Part shown: piece by piece, positions 10,144 to 19,133 of the stretch
How positions within the stretch are numbered: the first letter of the stretch is position 1
Layout of the letters: every line of letters starts with the position of its first letter
From: Vibrio breoganii
GTDB taxonomy: Bacteria > Pseudomonadota > Gammaproteobacteria > Enterobacterales > Vibrionaceae
DNA: 64,000 nt
Assembly (NCBI RefSeq): GCF_001677275.1
Contig: NZ_CP016177.1
Location: forward strand, 2,604,001 to 2,668,000
Direction of reading: 5' to 3'
The notes under the pieces: generated by a model
Told to the model about the DNA's origin: nothing
The model's database searches: none
What the model saw: the letters and a program-made list of their open reading frames with translations, nothing else
Position numbers and translations under genes: made by a program

Positions 10144-11052
10144 TTACCACCCTTGTTGCTTCTGGTGCTGCTCTACATTGTTAACAACTGAAACAGGATC
10201 TTGATGGATTAAAACATCACACCCTTCAAAATGCTTCATTAACCGTTCTTCTACTTCATCAGCTATCTGATGGGCTTCAATCAAAGGTAATTGATCATCC
10301 AACTCTAAGTGCAGTTGAATGAACCGAGTCGGACCCGACAAGCGAGTTCTCAATTGATGAATGCCGTGCACTCTATCCACCGATGTTGCTATTGTCTTTA
10401 TTTCTACAAGCTCAGATTCTGGAAGCTGTCTATCTAGCAGAGATTGCACCGCCTCTGCGATCATTTTAAACGCGCTATACAAAATGAAGATGCCTATGCC
10501 AATTGCAAATACGGCGTCCGCTTGCCCCAAACCATACATACTCAGCACTAACGCCAATAATATGGCGGCATTCATATACAGGTCAGACTGATAATGAAGC
10601 GAGTCCGCAGCAATCGCCTGACTGCCCGTTTGTCTTACTACGTGCTTTTGGAAGGTCACTAAGCCAAAGGTTACTACCATAGCGAACAAGCTGACATAGA
10701 TACCAAGTTCGGGCTGGTTAATCTCATGAGGACGGAAGAAGCGGTCGATGCCATTTAGGACTAAGAAGAGAGCCGAGCCGGAGATAAACATAGATTGTGC
10801 CAGCGCCGCAAGAGACTCTGCCTTACCGTGACCAAAGGTGTGTTCTTTATCTGCCGGTTGCAGGGCGTACTTAAGCACCACAAGGTTTATGGAGGAGGCG
10901 GCAATATCCAATAATGAGTCCACGACCGACGCCAACAAGCTAACCGAGCCTGTGACCCACCACACCGCTATTTTCACGATAAGTAAAACCGTTGCCACTA
11001 TTGTGGCTGACCACGCAGCGATGGTGACTAATTTCTTATACTCTTGCTTCAT
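10144..11052 (-). CDS. fieF: Cation-efflux pump FieF (CDF family)
   Basis: Inner-membrane proton-coupled divalent metal exporter (Fe2+/Zn2+). The 302-residue product has six transmembrane helices and a cytosolic C-terminal metal-binding domain (about 210-300). Metal-site residues are visible in DSLLDIAAS (helix 2) and DSLHYQSD (helix 5), and FGHGKAE is the conserved intracellular-loop motif. The start at 11052 (MKQEYKK) is chosen over an in-frame extension of 21 residues with no membrane or family features. In Escherichia coli fieF neighbours cpxP, as it nearly does here. Confidence 0.94.
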   Translation of the reverse strand: MKQEYKKLVTIAAWSATIVATVLLIVKIAVWWVTGSVSLLASVVDSLLDIAASSINLVVLKYALQPADKEHTFGHGKAESLAALAQSMFISGSALFLVLNGIDRFFRPHEINQPELGIYVSLFAMVVTFGLVTFQKHVVRQTGSQAIAADSLHYQSDLYMNAAILLALVLSMYGLGQADAVFAIGIGIFILYSAFKMIAEAVQSLLDRQLPESELVEIKTIATSVDRVHGIHQLRTRLSGPTRFIQLHLELDDQLPLIEAHQIADEVEERLMKHFEGCDVLIHQDPVSVVNNVEQHQKQQGW

Positions 11053-11141
11053 AATCTTTAATGAAAAAGGTTTGCGCGAATTATACACTGAAATAGTAGT
11101 GATGGGAGCATTCACAACAAAAGAGGAATCTAGACTAGTAA

Positions 11142-11294
11142 ATGATGAAATGGTTACGAAAAATGCTAAAACGCTACGATGATTGGTGTTTAAATCTAGG
11201 TCTTACGCCTGAGAATAAGCGCAGTTGTGTGCCGTATCGCACTGATCCTTCCCAAAGTAAGGCTTCCGATAAAAACAAAAAGCGCGACCAATAA
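11142..11294 (+). CDS. Small DUF5363-like protein
   Basis: An open frame of 49 codons from the ATG at 11145, or 50 from the adjacent ATG at 11142. It is basic, begins [17 protein letters not shown] and continues with [15 protein letters not shown]. This Trp/Tyr-Asp-x-Trp-Cys ... LTPEN-(K/R)-R-x-C-VPYR pattern is what I recall for the DUF5363 small-protein family of vibrios and Pasteurellaceae. The function is unknown. The gene is divergent from fieF and its last eight codons overlap the cpxP terminator. An AGAGG lies 15-20 bases upstream, rather far for a ribosome site. Confidence 0.75.
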   Translation: MMKWLRKMLKRYDDWCLNLGLTPENKRSCVPYRTDPSQSKASDKNKKRDQ

Positions 11295-11306
11295 CGGCCA
11301 CGCTTT
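11271..11306 (-). terminator. cpxP terminator
   Basis: On the minus strand a 10-bp stem (AAGCGTGGCC with GGTCGCGCTT, two G-T pairs) is followed by TTTTTGTTTTT. It overlaps the 3' end of the opposite-strand small gene. Confidence 0.8.
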
Positions 11307-11347
11307 CTATGCTTAAGTGTTTTGCTGCAGTCAGCCTTGTTTACAGA

Positions 11348-11857
11348 TTATTCACTGTCTTTTTTAGACATTTTCTTCTGCATTTTTTGCTCGCACTTTT
11401 CTGCTCGCTCGGCTCTTTTTTCTACCAGCTGTTGCTTCTGGTCGTCAGTCAATACGCTCATCATGCGATGCATAGTGCGCATTTTCTCAACTTGCATAGC
11501 CGTACGCTCTTCTACCATAGATGATGCGAGTTTCTGTGCTTCTGCTTCGTTAAAGTCAGCAGCTAGAACCAACTCTTGCTCTTGAGCTTTCATCTCTTTC
11601 ATCATCTGACGCTTAGAGTCGCCTTTGGCTTTCATTGAAGAGCGAACATCTTCACGAATAGTTTTCAGCTCTGCTTTCTGCTCATCAGTGAGGTCTAAAC
11701 CGCGGAATGCACTTTTACCATCCATAGGCATCATGCAAGAGTGACCACCTTTCTGGCCTTTCTCACTGCCTTTATGACCATTTGCTAATACTGATGCACT
11801 GCCTAGTGTCAGTGGAACCATCATTGCTACTGCTAACCATTTTTTATTCATTGCCAT
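11348..11857 (-). CDS. cpxP: Periplasmic CpxP/Spy-family stress adaptor
   Basis: A 169-residue secreted helical protein with a signal peptide (residues 1 to about 25, ending near VLANG). It has two copies of the family's LTxxQ motif: LTDEQKAELKTIRED (about 56-70) and LTDDQKQQLVEKR (about 136-148). CpxP binds misfolded envelope proteins and inhibits the CpxA sensor. It is divergent from cpxRA, with two CpxR-type boxes in the shared promoter region, which fits strong Cpx induction. The C terminus is highly basic. Confidence 0.92.
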   Translation of the reverse strand: MAMNKKWLAVAMMVPLTLGSASVLANGHKGSEKGQKGGHSCMMPMDGKSAFRGLDLTDEQKAELKTIREDVRSSMKAKGDSKRQMMKEMKAQEQELVLAADFNEAEAQKLASSMVEERTAMQVEKMRTMHRMMSVLTDDQKQQLVEKRAERAEKCEQKMQKKMSKKDSE

Positions 11858-11927
11858 GAGATATACCTCGATAATTTAGACATAGGCTGCTGTTTTCAGC
11901 AGATGCATTTAGAATAATAGTAGGCGT

Positions 11928-11963
11928 GTAAAGTGCGGTATGCGAAACGTAAAGATAAGTAAA
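11928..11963 (+). promoter_or_regulatory. Two phased CpxR boxes between cpxP and cpxR
   Basis: GTAAA-N5-GTAAA at 11949-11963 is a perfect CpxR box. A second box with one perfect and one degenerate half (GTAAA-N5-GTATG) lies at 11928-11942. The box starts are 21 bases apart, two helical turns, so two dimers would bind the same DNA face. The site can control both divergent promoters. Confidence 0.85.
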
Positions 11964-12032
11964 TCAAATCCAAGCCCTTTACAATCCGCCTTACAATCTA
12001 AGTATCAAACACAGCCGCAGAGTGAGAACCCG

Positions 12033-12716
12033 ATGCCACATATTTTATTAGTAGATGACGATACTGAGCTAACGGCTCTACTAGAAGACATTCTCACCTA
12101 CGAAGGCTTTACTGTTTCTCAAGCTCATAATGGTATTGAGGGGCTCGAAGCCGTCAATGAAGATATTGATCTGATTCTTCTTGATATCATGATGCCCAAA
12201 ATGAGTGGCATGGAAATGCTAAAACAGCTTAGGGAAAACTGGCAGACGCCGGTTTTGTTCCTTACCGCGAAAGGAGAAGAAGTCGATCGGGTTATAGGGC
12301 TTGAACTGGGTGCCGATGATTTTCTGCCAAAACCATTTAGCGATAGAGAGTTGTTGGCGCGAATCCGCGCTATTTTGCGTCGAACACAAAACACGCCGGC
12401 GACCCCAGCATCAAACAATACCTTTGATGACATCTCTTTAAACCCTGGCGCTCAAGAAGCCTATTGTGAAGACGTACTTCTCGACCTAACGAGCACAGAG
12501 TACGCCCTACTGGAGTACTTTCTGCGCAACCCGGGACAGGCACTCACCAAAGAAAATATCAGCCTTGAAGTGCTAGGTAAGCGCTTGGCGGCATTCGATA
12601 GGGCTGTAGATATGCATGTATCAAATCTGCGAAAAAAACTTCCTGAACGTAAAGATGGCAAACCTCGCATTAAAACTCTGCGAGGCAAAGGCTACCTCTT
12701 TGTCGAGACAGCATAA
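12033..12716 (+). CDS. cpxR: Envelope-stress response regulator CpxR
   Basis: OmpR-family DNA-binding response regulator, 227 residues. The receiver domain (about 1-120) has the acidic triad VDDD, phospho-acceptor Asp in LLDIMMPKMSG, Thr in LTAKG and Lys in PKPF. The winged-helix effector domain (about 130-225) ends in RGKGYLF. The frame is open 93 bases further upstream, but that extension would cover the CpxR boxes and the promoter, so the ATG at 12033 is the start. It overlaps cpxA by one base (TAATG), indicating translational coupling. Confidence 0.97.
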   Translation: MPHILLVDDDTELTALLEDILTYEGFTVSQAHNGIEGLEAVNEDIDLILLDIMMPKMSGMEMLKQLRENWQTPVLFLTAKGEEVDRVIGLELGADDFLPKPFSDRELLARIRAILRRTQNTPATPASNNTFDDISLNPGAQEAYCEDVLLDLTSTEYALLEYFLRNPGQALTKENISLEVLGKRLAAFDRAVDMHVSNLRKKLPERKDGKPRIKTLRGKGYLFVETA

Positions 12717-14086
12717 TGAAACTGCCTAAATTTAATAGCCTCTACGGGCGTATCTTTGCCATATTTTGGCTCACCATTTTGTTGGTGCTACTTGCTGTTA
12801 TCGGCTTGCAAATGCTCGATCCAAGGAAGTCGCACTCCATCAATAAAGACTCACTAGATAAGATAACTCGCCTAGTCAGCGCAGTAGAGAGTGATCTTAG
12901 TAAAAGCACCAATCCGGTACGCACCTTAAGAAAGCTTGAAGAGCGCCGATTTGGTAGTAAAGATTTTCGTCTTTACTTAGTGGATAACGAAGGCACCCTA
13001 GTAAGCAGAGAGCATGGCCCTAGACGCCACGCACTTCAGAGCATGGCAGCCCAATACATCAATGCAGCAGAACCGAGCCAACAACTGTTCGGCCGTTTTA
13101 TGGTAGCGGGTCCCTTCCCAATTCAAATCAGCGGTAATGATTTCGTTATCTATGCGGGCTTTAGCACCAACATGCCACCACCGCTTCTTTATCAATTCTT
13201 GGATGCTCCCTTCAAGTTGTTGCTGTTTATCATGATCGTGAGCACCCCATTGCTGTTGTTGTGCGCTTGGAACTTGAGCCTGCCTGCTCGAAGGCTAGAG
13301 CTTGCAGCAAAGCGAGTCACCCATGGGCAATTTGAAGTAGACCCTAGCCTTGAGCAAGGCACTAGCGAGTTCAAACAGACCGGTGCAAGCTTTAACCAGA
13401 TGGTGCTATCCATTAATCAAATGGTTTCGGGTCAGCAAAAGCTCTTATCTGATATTTCGCACGAGCTTCGCTCACCGCTGACTCGCTTGAGAATGGCTAA
13501 TGCACTTGCCACACGAAAGCAAGGCTCCTCCAAAGAACTTGAGCGTATAGAAACGGAAGCAGAGAGACTGGAGCAGATGATAAAAGAGCTGCTCGGACTG
13601 TCACGCATGCAGATAGACAGCCATCACAATCGAACGCAATTGCAAGCTCAGTCGTTATGGGAAGAGATGCTATTAGATGCTCAATTTGAAGCAGAGCAAA
13701 GCCAGATAAACTTAAACTTCCAATCTATTCCCGAAGTGACTTTGGTGGGTAACGAAAAACTGCTTTCTAGCGCATTTGAAAACATCGTGCGTAATGCCAT
13801 TCGCTATGGCCAATCTAAGATAGAGGTACAGTTTTCACTATCTGACCATCAATTAACATTTACCGTTGAAGACGATGGCCCGGGCGTACCAGAAGAGGAG
13901 CTTGAAAGCATATTCCGTCCCTTCTATCGAGTTTCAACCGCTCGAGATAGAGAGAGCGGTGGCACAGGGCTAGGTCTCGCCATTACTGAAAGTGCCATTT
14001 TACAACACAACGGCACGATCAAAGCTGAGCGTGGCTCCTCATTAGGCGGACTGAAGATGACAGTAAGCTTGCCTATTCAAGCCTAG
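12716..14086 (+). CDS. cpxA: Envelope-stress sensor histidine kinase CpxA
   Basis: A 456-residue inner-membrane kinase/phosphatase partner of CpxR. Order: TM1 (about 10-31), periplasmic sensor region (about 32-160), TM2 (about 163-183), HAMP (about 185-237), HisKA with phospho-acceptor His in SDISHELRSPLTRLR, and HATPase with N box NIVRNAIRYG and G box GGTGLGLAI. Length is normal. Activity is set by periplasmic CpxP, encoded divergently. Confidence 0.97.
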   Translation: MKLPKFNSLYGRIFAIFWLTILLVLLAVIGLQMLDPRKSHSINKDSLDKITRLVSAVESDLSKSTNPVRTLRKLEERRFGSKDFRLYLVDNEGTLVSREHGPRRHALQSMAAQYINAAEPSQQLFGRFMVAGPFPIQISGNDFVIYAGFSTNMPPPLLYQFLDAPFKLLLFIMIVSTPLLLLCAWNLSLPARRLELAAKRVTHGQFEVDPSLEQGTSEFKQTGASFNQMVLSINQMVSGQQKLLSDISHELRSPLTRLRMANALATRKQGSSKELERIETEAERLEQMIKELLGLSRMQIDSHHNRTQLQAQSLWEEMLLDAQFEAEQSQINLNFQSIPEVTLVGNEKLLSSAFENIVRNAIRYGQSKIEVQFSLSDHQLTFTVEDDGPGVPEEELESIFRPFYRVSTARDRESGGTGLGLAITESAILQHNGTIKAERGSSLGGLKMTVSLPIQA

Positions 14087-14090
14087 AGGA

Positions 14091-14142
14091 ATGGCAGGCA
14101 GTGCACCTAAAACACGTTTAGGGTTATACTGCCTGCATTATT
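14091..14142 (+). terminator. cpxRA terminator
   Basis: A nested hairpin, outer GCAGGCAGT/ACTGCCTGC and inner CCTAAA/TTTAGG, followed by an AT-rich tract. It starts five bases after the cpxA stop. Confidence 0.75.
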
Positions 14143-14161
14143 TATCAATACATGACAGCTT

Positions 14162-14638
14162 ATGTTTGACATCGCTTTATACGAACCAGAAATCGCGCCG
14201 AACACCGGCAACATCATCCGACTTTGCGCAAACTGCGGTGCCAACTTGCACCTTATTGAACCACTGGGTTTTGACTTAGAAGAAAAGAAAGTAAGACGTG
14301 CTGGCCTTGATTACCACGACCTTGCGCGCGTTAAGCGCCATAAGAACTATCAAGCGTTTATTGATTTCTTAAATGAGCGAGATGGCGATTATCGAATTTT
14401 TGCCTGCACCACCAAAACCACAGGTCATCATGTGGATGCCAATTATCAGCAAGGGGATGTATTGTTGTTTGGCCCTGAAACTCGTGGCCTACCCGCAGAA
14501 CTCATCGAATCAATGCCTATGGAGCAAAGAATTCGCATTCCAATGGTGGCAGACAGTCGTTCTTTGAATTTGTCGAATGCAGTGGCCATTATTGCGTTTG
14601 AAGCATGGCGCCAGATGGGATTTGATGGCGCTGTATAA
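14162..14638 (+). CDS. trmL: tRNA (cytidine/uridine-34 2'-O-)-methyltransferase TrmL
   Basis: SPOUT methyltransferase that modifies the wobble base of certain tRNA-Leu isoacceptors. The 158-residue product has the N-terminal [18 protein letters not shown] segment, the trefoil-knot AdoMet motif [11 protein letters not shown] and [19 protein letters not shown]. It follows the cpxRA terminator. The stop codon lies inside a perfect 21-base palindrome. Confidence 0.95.
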   Translation: MFDIALYEPEIAPNTGNIIRLCANCGANLHLIEPLGFDLEEKKVRRAGLDYHDLARVKRHKNYQAFIDFLNERDGDYRIFACTTKTTGHHVDANYQQGDVLLFGPETRGLPAELIESMPMEQRIRIPMVADSRSLNLSNAVAIIAFEAWRQMGFDGAV

Positions 14639-14647
14639 TACAGCGCC
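14627..14647. terminator. Palindrome over the trmL stop codon
   Basis: GGCGCTGTAT and ATACAGCGCC flank a single A. This is a perfect 10-bp dyad containing the trmL TAA. No T tract follows, so it may act as a 3'-end stabiliser or a Rho-assisted terminator rather than an intrinsic terminator. Confidence 0.5.
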
Positions 14648-14659
14648 TGATTAGTTAAC

Positions 14660-15154
14660 TTAGTTGAGACGGTCTTTATCTTGATCGTCTTTTTTCTCAA
14701 ACTCGCCCTCGAACACATTACCATCATCCTTCTGATGGCTATCAAACGGTCCGCGTTGCTCAAAGTGCGTATGGCTTTGGAAGCCAGAATGCATACTATT
14801 TACCTGCACCCTTTTCATTAATTGCTGAGCGATAATAGCTCTTGGTTTAGGCAATAATACCAACATACCCAAAGCATCAGTCATAAAGCCGGGAGTCAAC
14901 AGAAGCATACCAGCGACTGCCAGCATGACGCCCTCAATAATTTGTTGAGCAGGCATTTCGCCTTGTTGCAGACGGGACTGCACAGAAAGTAGTGTCGCAA
15001 TACCTTGACTGCGTACCAGTGATGCACCAATCAGCGCCGTCAAGATGACAAGGAATATCGTAGTCCAAACACCGAGAAAACCACCTACTTGAATAAATAG
15101 GCCAATCTCAACTATTGGCACCAAGATGAATAACAACAATAAAATAGGAAACAC
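14660..15154 (-). CDS. fxsA: FxsA family inner-membrane protein
   Basis: A 164-residue membrane protein with about four helices in residues 1-110 and a charged cytosolic tail rich in Asp, Glu and Lys (about 130-164). The conserved family segments are VEIGLFIQVGGFLG, LVRSQGI and LLLTPGFMTDALG. In Escherichia coli FxsA counteracts F-exclusion of phage T7; its normal function is unclear. It is divergent from aspA, as in E. coli, but here an insertion sequence separates the two. Confidence 0.9.
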   Translation of the reverse strand: MFPILLLLFILVPIVEIGLFIQVGGFLGVWTTIFLVILTALIGASLVRSQGIATLLSVQSRLQQGEMPAQQIIEGVMLAVAGMLLLTPGFMTDALGMLVLLPKPRAIIAQQLMKRVQVNSMHSGFQSHTHFEQRGPFDSHQKDDGNVFEGEFEKKDDQDKDRLN

Positions 15155-15276
15155 GTATCCTCCTCAAATTCAGATGCTCAGTTTACGCGCAAAAAGGGGG
15201 TAAGCTCAATTGATATATAATTTTAGGTGCATAAGCCCGCACAGAGTTTCATTGATAAATAAAATTAGTTAAATGA

Positions 15277-15295
15277 CCTCCGGCAAAGCCGGAGG
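15277..15295. repeat. IS hairpin, transposase 3' side
   Basis: Perfect 8-bp stem with a 3-base loop, the expected TnpA recognition hairpin near the right end. Confidence 0.75.
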
Positions 15296-15341
15296 CTTAT
15301 TGGGTGACGCCCTCTAAGGGCTTAAGTAAGCGCCCAAGGCG

Positions 15342-15773
15342 CTAAATTCCGAACTTCAACTGATCTCGGTGCTCATCTTCTTGTTCTTGATTCCGTATAT
15401 ATTCAAGAACTGTCTCCTCGTCTAGACCGACAGTTGAAACAAAATATCCCCTCGCCCAAAAATGCTCACCATTGAAGTTTCTTTGCCTACCTCGAAACTT
15501 TTTAGCTATTGATATCGCACTTTTTCCTTTGAGGTAACCAACGACATTAGATACTGAATATTTTGGAGGGACACTGATACACATATGAACATGATCTTTC
15601 ATCAAATGGCCTTCTTCAATCTTGACGCCTTTACGTTTGGCCAACTCATGAAATGTGGAGCCTAGATGCTTCCTGATTGCACCGTAGATCAATTTTTGCC
15701 TTTTCTTCGGGATAAATACCACGTGGTATTTACAATCCCATCTCGTATGAGACAGACTCTTATAGTCTCGCAT
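15342..15773 (-). CDS. tnpA: IS200/IS605 TnpA (HUH Y1 transposase)
   Basis: A 143-residue single-strand transposase, apparently intact. The HUH motif is HVHM in the segment DHVHMCISVPP. The catalytic tyrosine is in LEYIRNQ, with the Gln four residues later that completes the metal site. The start at 15773 (MRDYKSLSHTRWDCKYH) matches family N termini and has GAGG about 10 bases upstream. An open extension of 34 codons upstream crosses the element's end and is not used. There is no tnpB. Confidence 0.92.
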   Translation of the reverse strand: MRDYKSLSHTRWDCKYHVVFIPKKRQKLIYGAIRKHLGSTFHELAKRKGVKIEEGHLMKDHVHMCISVPPKYSVSNVVGYLKGKSAISIAKKFRGRQRNFNGEHFWARGYFVSTVGLDEETVLEYIRNQEQEDEHRDQLKFGI

Positions 15774-15849
15774 AGGTTGTTTCCTCTTTACTTTTGGTCG
15801 AGCAAAGAAGTTACATATACCGTTGTCACGGTCAAACCTATGCGAGTCA

Positions 15850-15866
15850 CCCCAGCATAGCTGGGG
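15850..15866. repeat. IS hairpin, transposase 5' side
   Basis: Perfect 7-bp stem with a 3-base loop near the left end of the element. Confidence 0.75.
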
Positions 15867-16105
15867 GTTTATCAATGTTTAATTATGCAGATGATAGAAA
15901 ACTTCTCTATTTTTCCGCTACAAAAGTGATCAAATTATGATTTTTTTTTGTGGATTGCAGTATCATTGAACAACATAAAATCTAGTCTGATTTTAGAACC
16001 ATAAAAATCTGCTGAATGGACTCATTAAACAGAATTGGTCATTGAACTAATAGGCTCTCACATTCGCCTTTTAGATAAAAACCAAGATGAATAAAGGTCC
16101 ATGCT

Positions 16106-17542
16106 ATGACAACAACTACTACACTGTCAGCAACTCGTATAGAAGAAGATCTCCTTGGCCAACGCCATGTCCCTGCCGACGCTTATTACGGCATTCATAC
16201 CCTACGCGCAATCGAAAACTTTAATATCTCAAATGCGACCATCTCTGATGTGCCCGAATTCGTTCGCGGTATGGTCATGACAAAAAAAGCGGCTGCGATT
16301 GCCAACAAAGAACTCAGCGTTATTCAACCCGATGTTGCCAAACACATTATCGATGCCTGTGATGTCATTCTAGAAACAGGCCGCTGTATGGACCAATTTC
16401 CTTCTGATGTTTTCCAAGGCGGAGCCGGTACTTCAGTCAACATGAACACCAATGAAGTCATTGCCAACCTAGCCCTTGAACTAATGGGCAAGGAAAAGGG
16501 CCAATACGACATCATCAACCCAAACGATGATGTGAATAAGAGCCAATCAACCAACTGTGCCTACCCAACCGGTTTCCGTATCGCGGTATACAACAGCGTA
16601 AGCAAACTGATCGACGCTATTGAGTACCTTAAAGGCGCCTTCGATCTTAAGAGCGAAGAGTTCAACACCATTCTGAAAATGGGCCGCACACAGCTACAAG
16701 ATGCAGTGCCTATGACGGTTGGCCAAGAATTCCGCGCATGGTCAGTGACTCTTGCCGAAGAAATCCGCAACCTGCAATACACTGCCAAGTTACTACTGGA
16801 AGTAAACCTAGGTGCTACCGCTATCGGTACTGGCCTTAATGCGGCAGAAGGTTACCAAGAGCTTGCGGTTAAAGCACTGGCTGATGTGACAGGTCTAGAG
16901 TGCGTTCCTGCAGAAGACCTTATCGAAGCCACCTCAGACTGTGGCGCTTACGTAATGATGCATGGTGCACTAAAGCGTCTTGCGGTTAAGCTGTCTAAGA
17001 TCTGTAACGATTTGCGTTTATTGTCTTCAGGCCCTCGCGCAGGTCTCAATGAAATCAACCTGCCAGAGCTTCAAGCCGGCTCTTCAATCATGCCAGCTAA
17101 AGTAAACCCGGTAGTGCCTGAGGTGGTTAACCAAGTGTGCTTTAAGGTGCTAGGCAACGACAACACTATCTCGTTTGCTGCAGAAGGCGGCCAATTACAG
17201 CTCAACGTAATGGAACCGGTTATTGCTCAAAGCATGTTTGAGTCTCTGGACATCTTGACCAACGCTTGTGTAAACCTGCGTGATAAATGCATCGATGGTA
17301 TCACGGTGAACAAAGAGGTGTGTGAAAGCCACGTATTCAACTCTATCGGTATTGTGACTTACCTAAACCCTTATATTGGCCACCATGAAGGTGACATCGT
17401 CGGTAAGATCTGTGCAGAAACAGGCAAAAATGTGCGTGAGGTAGTGCTCGAAAGAGGGCTACTCACCGAGGCGGAATTAGAAGATATATTCTCTGTTGAG
17501 AATCTAATGAAACCACAATATAGAGCGAAGCGCTTCAGCTAG
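16106..17542 (+). CDS. aspA: Aspartate ammonia-lyase (aspartase)
   Basis: Converts L-aspartate to fumarate and ammonia, feeding fumarate respiration or nitrogen supply. The 478-residue fumarase/aspartase-superfamily protein has the signature [12 protein letters not shown], which carries the catalytic Ser loop. It is followed by dcuA on the same strand, the classic aspA-dcuA pair coupling aspartate uptake and fumarate/succinate exchange. The upstream region is partly replaced by the insertion sequence, so its regulation may differ from relatives. Confidence 0.97.
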   Translation: MTTTTTLSATRIEEDLLGQRHVPADAYYGIHTLRAIENFNISNATISDVPEFVRGMVMTKKAAAIANKELSVIQPDVAKHIIDACDVILETGRCMDQFPSDVFQGGAGTSVNMNTNEVIANLALELMGKEKGQYDIINPNDDVNKSQSTNCAYPTGFRIAVYNSVSKLIDAIEYLKGAFDLKSEEFNTILKMGRTQLQDAVPMTVGQEFRAWSVTLAEEIRNLQYTAKLLLEVNLGATAIGTGLNAAEGYQELAVKALADVTGLECVPAEDLIEATSDCGAYVMMHGALKRLAVKLSKICNDLRLLSSGPRAGLNEINLPELQAGSSIMPAKVNPVVPEVVNQVCFKVLGNDNTISFAAEGGQLQLNVMEPVIAQSMFESLDILTNACVNLRDKCIDGITVNKEVCESHVFNSIGIVTYLNPYIGHHEGDIVGKICAETGKNVREVVLERGLLTEAELEDIFSVENLMKPQYRAKRFS

Positions 17543-17674
17543 GTTTTGCTCTATTAGGAAGGGGAAACTCAGCTAGGTCTGGTCTACCCTTCCTAAACAC
17601 TCAATCTCAAGGCCCCCACTTTGAGATTGTTTACAATTACCCCCAAACAAAATCCAATTAAAGGAAAACAACAA

Positions 17675-18982
17675 ATGATAATGGTAGAACTGTTAGTTGT
17701 TCTAGTGTTCATATATTTAGGCGCCAGAATTGGCGGCATTGGCATAGGTTTAGCAGGCGGCTTAGGTGTCATCGCCCTCTCACTTGGCCTTGGTATTCCA
17801 ACTAGCCAAGACTTCATCCCAATCGATGTAATTCTGATTATTATGTCGGTTATTACCGCTATCGCTGCCATGCAGGTCGCCGGTGGTATGGATTGGTTGG
17901 TACAGATTGCGGAAGATTTCTTGCGTAAGCACCCAGAGCGAATCACCTTTTACGCGCCTATCGTTACCTTTGTCATGACGCTGATGGCAGGTACAGGACA
18001 CACTGCATTCTCCACACTTCCGGTTATTGCCGAAGTAGCAAAAGGCCAAGGCATTCGACCTTCTCGACCACTTTCTATTGCCGTAGTTGCCTCTCAGATT
18101 GCTATCACAGCTTCTCCAATTTCAGCTGCTGTTGTTGCCTTTGCTGCTATGTTGGAGCCTCAAGGTGTGGATTACTTAACACTACTGGCTATCTGTATTC
18201 CGACTACATTCATCGCTTGTATGGTCGGTGCCTTCGTTGCTAACTTTATTGGTTGCCCGCTAAAAGATGACCCTGTTTATCAGGAGCGTCTAGAGCAAGG
18301 TCTGATCAAGCTTAATACTGGTGAAAGACGTGAGATCTTGCCTACCGCAAAACGTGCAACCTACATCTTCCTAGGTGCTATCGTATTTGTGGTCTTGTAT
18401 GCCGCTGCTATTTCAGGCTCTGTGGGTCTAATTGAAAACCCAACCCTAGGTCGTAACGAAGCCATCATGACCGTCATGTTGGGCGCTGCAGCAGTGATCG
18501 TGCTAACCACTAAGATTGATGCAGCAATGATCCCGGCGGCAGCAACCTTCCGTTCAGGTATGACTGCGTGTGTATGTGTACTTGGTGTTGCTTGGTTAGG
18601 CTCAACCTTTGTTAACGCGCACGTTAATGACATTAAAGAGTTTGCAGGTTCACTTCTTGCTGACTACCCGTGGATGCTAGCACTAGTGCTATTCTTTGCC
18701 TCAATGCTTCTTTACTCGCAAGGCGCAACCACAGTTGCACTTATGCCTGCAGCCTTGGCGATTGGTGTAGCACCACTAACAGCTGTAGCATCTTTTGCTG
18801 CGGTTAGTGCTCTGTTTGTACTGCCAACCTACCCAACACTATTGGCGGCAGTTGAGATGGATGACACTGGCTCAACTCGAATTGGTAAGTATGTGTTTAA
18901 CCACCCATTCTTCTTGCCAGGTGTTGCCACTATTACTACTGCGGTAACTCTAGGCTTTGTATTTGGTAGCTTCTTTATCTAA
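17675..18982 (+). CDS. dcuA: Anaerobic C4-dicarboxylate transporter DcuA
   Basis: Inner-membrane aspartate/fumarate/succinate antiporter, 435 residues with about 10-12 helices. The N terminus (MVELLVVLVFIYLGARIGGIGIG) and the C-terminal TRIGKYVFNHPFFLPG segment resemble DcuA more than DcuB. The start at 17675 is preferred over an in-frame upstream codon, because AAGGA lies at the right distance and the upstream residues are hydrophilic. It lies 132 bases after aspA. Confidence 0.93.
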   Translation: MIMVELLVVLVFIYLGARIGGIGIGLAGGLGVIALSLGLGIPTSQDFIPIDVILIIMSVITAIAAMQVAGGMDWLVQIAEDFLRKHPERITFYAPIVTFVMTLMAGTGHTAFSTLPVIAEVAKGQGIRPSRPLSIAVVASQIAITASPISAAVVAFAAMLEPQGVDYLTLLAICIPTTFIACMVGAFVANFIGCPLKDDPVYQERLEQGLIKLNTGERREILPTAKRATYIFLGAIVFVVLYAAAISGSVGLIENPTLGRNEAIMTVMLGAAAVIVLTTKIDAAMIPAAATFRSGMTACVCVLGVAWLGSTFVNAHVNDIKEFAGSLLADYPWMLALVLFFASMLLYSQGATTVALMPAALAIGVAPLTAVASFAAVSALFVLPTYPTLLAAVEMDDTGSTRIGKYVFNHPFFLPGVATITTAVTLGFVFGSFFI

Positions 18983-19003
18983 GTACTAGTCATTAATTAT
19001 CTA

Positions 19004-19028
19004 GGGGCGCTATTTGCGCCCCTTTTTT
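19004..19028 (+). terminator. aspA-dcuA terminator
   Basis: GGGGCGC/GCGCCCC stem with a 5-base loop, then a T run. Confidence 0.92.
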
Positions 19029-19133
19029 ATGAACGCCGTAATCCCTCAGATCCACCAACACCGTATAGGCGAACGAAACTTAATCCGCTACTATCAGGTC
19101 TACTAGTTATCTGTTCATAAATTGCCGGACACT

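Larger units (their letters stand above)
15271..15880 (-). mobile_element. IS200/IS605-family insertion sequence (approximate ends)
   Basis: The element contains one HUH transposase gene and a subterminal hairpin at each end: 15277-15295 (CCTCCGGC-AAA-GCCGGAGG) and 15850-15866 (CCCCAGC-ATA-GCTGGGG). There are no terminal inverted repeats, as expected for single-strand transposition. The size is like that of IS200-group elements in vibrios. It lies in the fxsA-aspA promoter region. Exact ends cannot be fixed without a copy at another site. Confidence 0.85.

Noticed and set aside
11052..11115. N-terminal extension of FieF
   Set aside because: The extra 21 codons carry no family features and lie in the promoter region shared with the small gene.
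15926..15945. CRP/FNR-like site upstream of aspA
   Set aside because: Only one half matches (GTGA); the other half is degenerate, so I did not list it.
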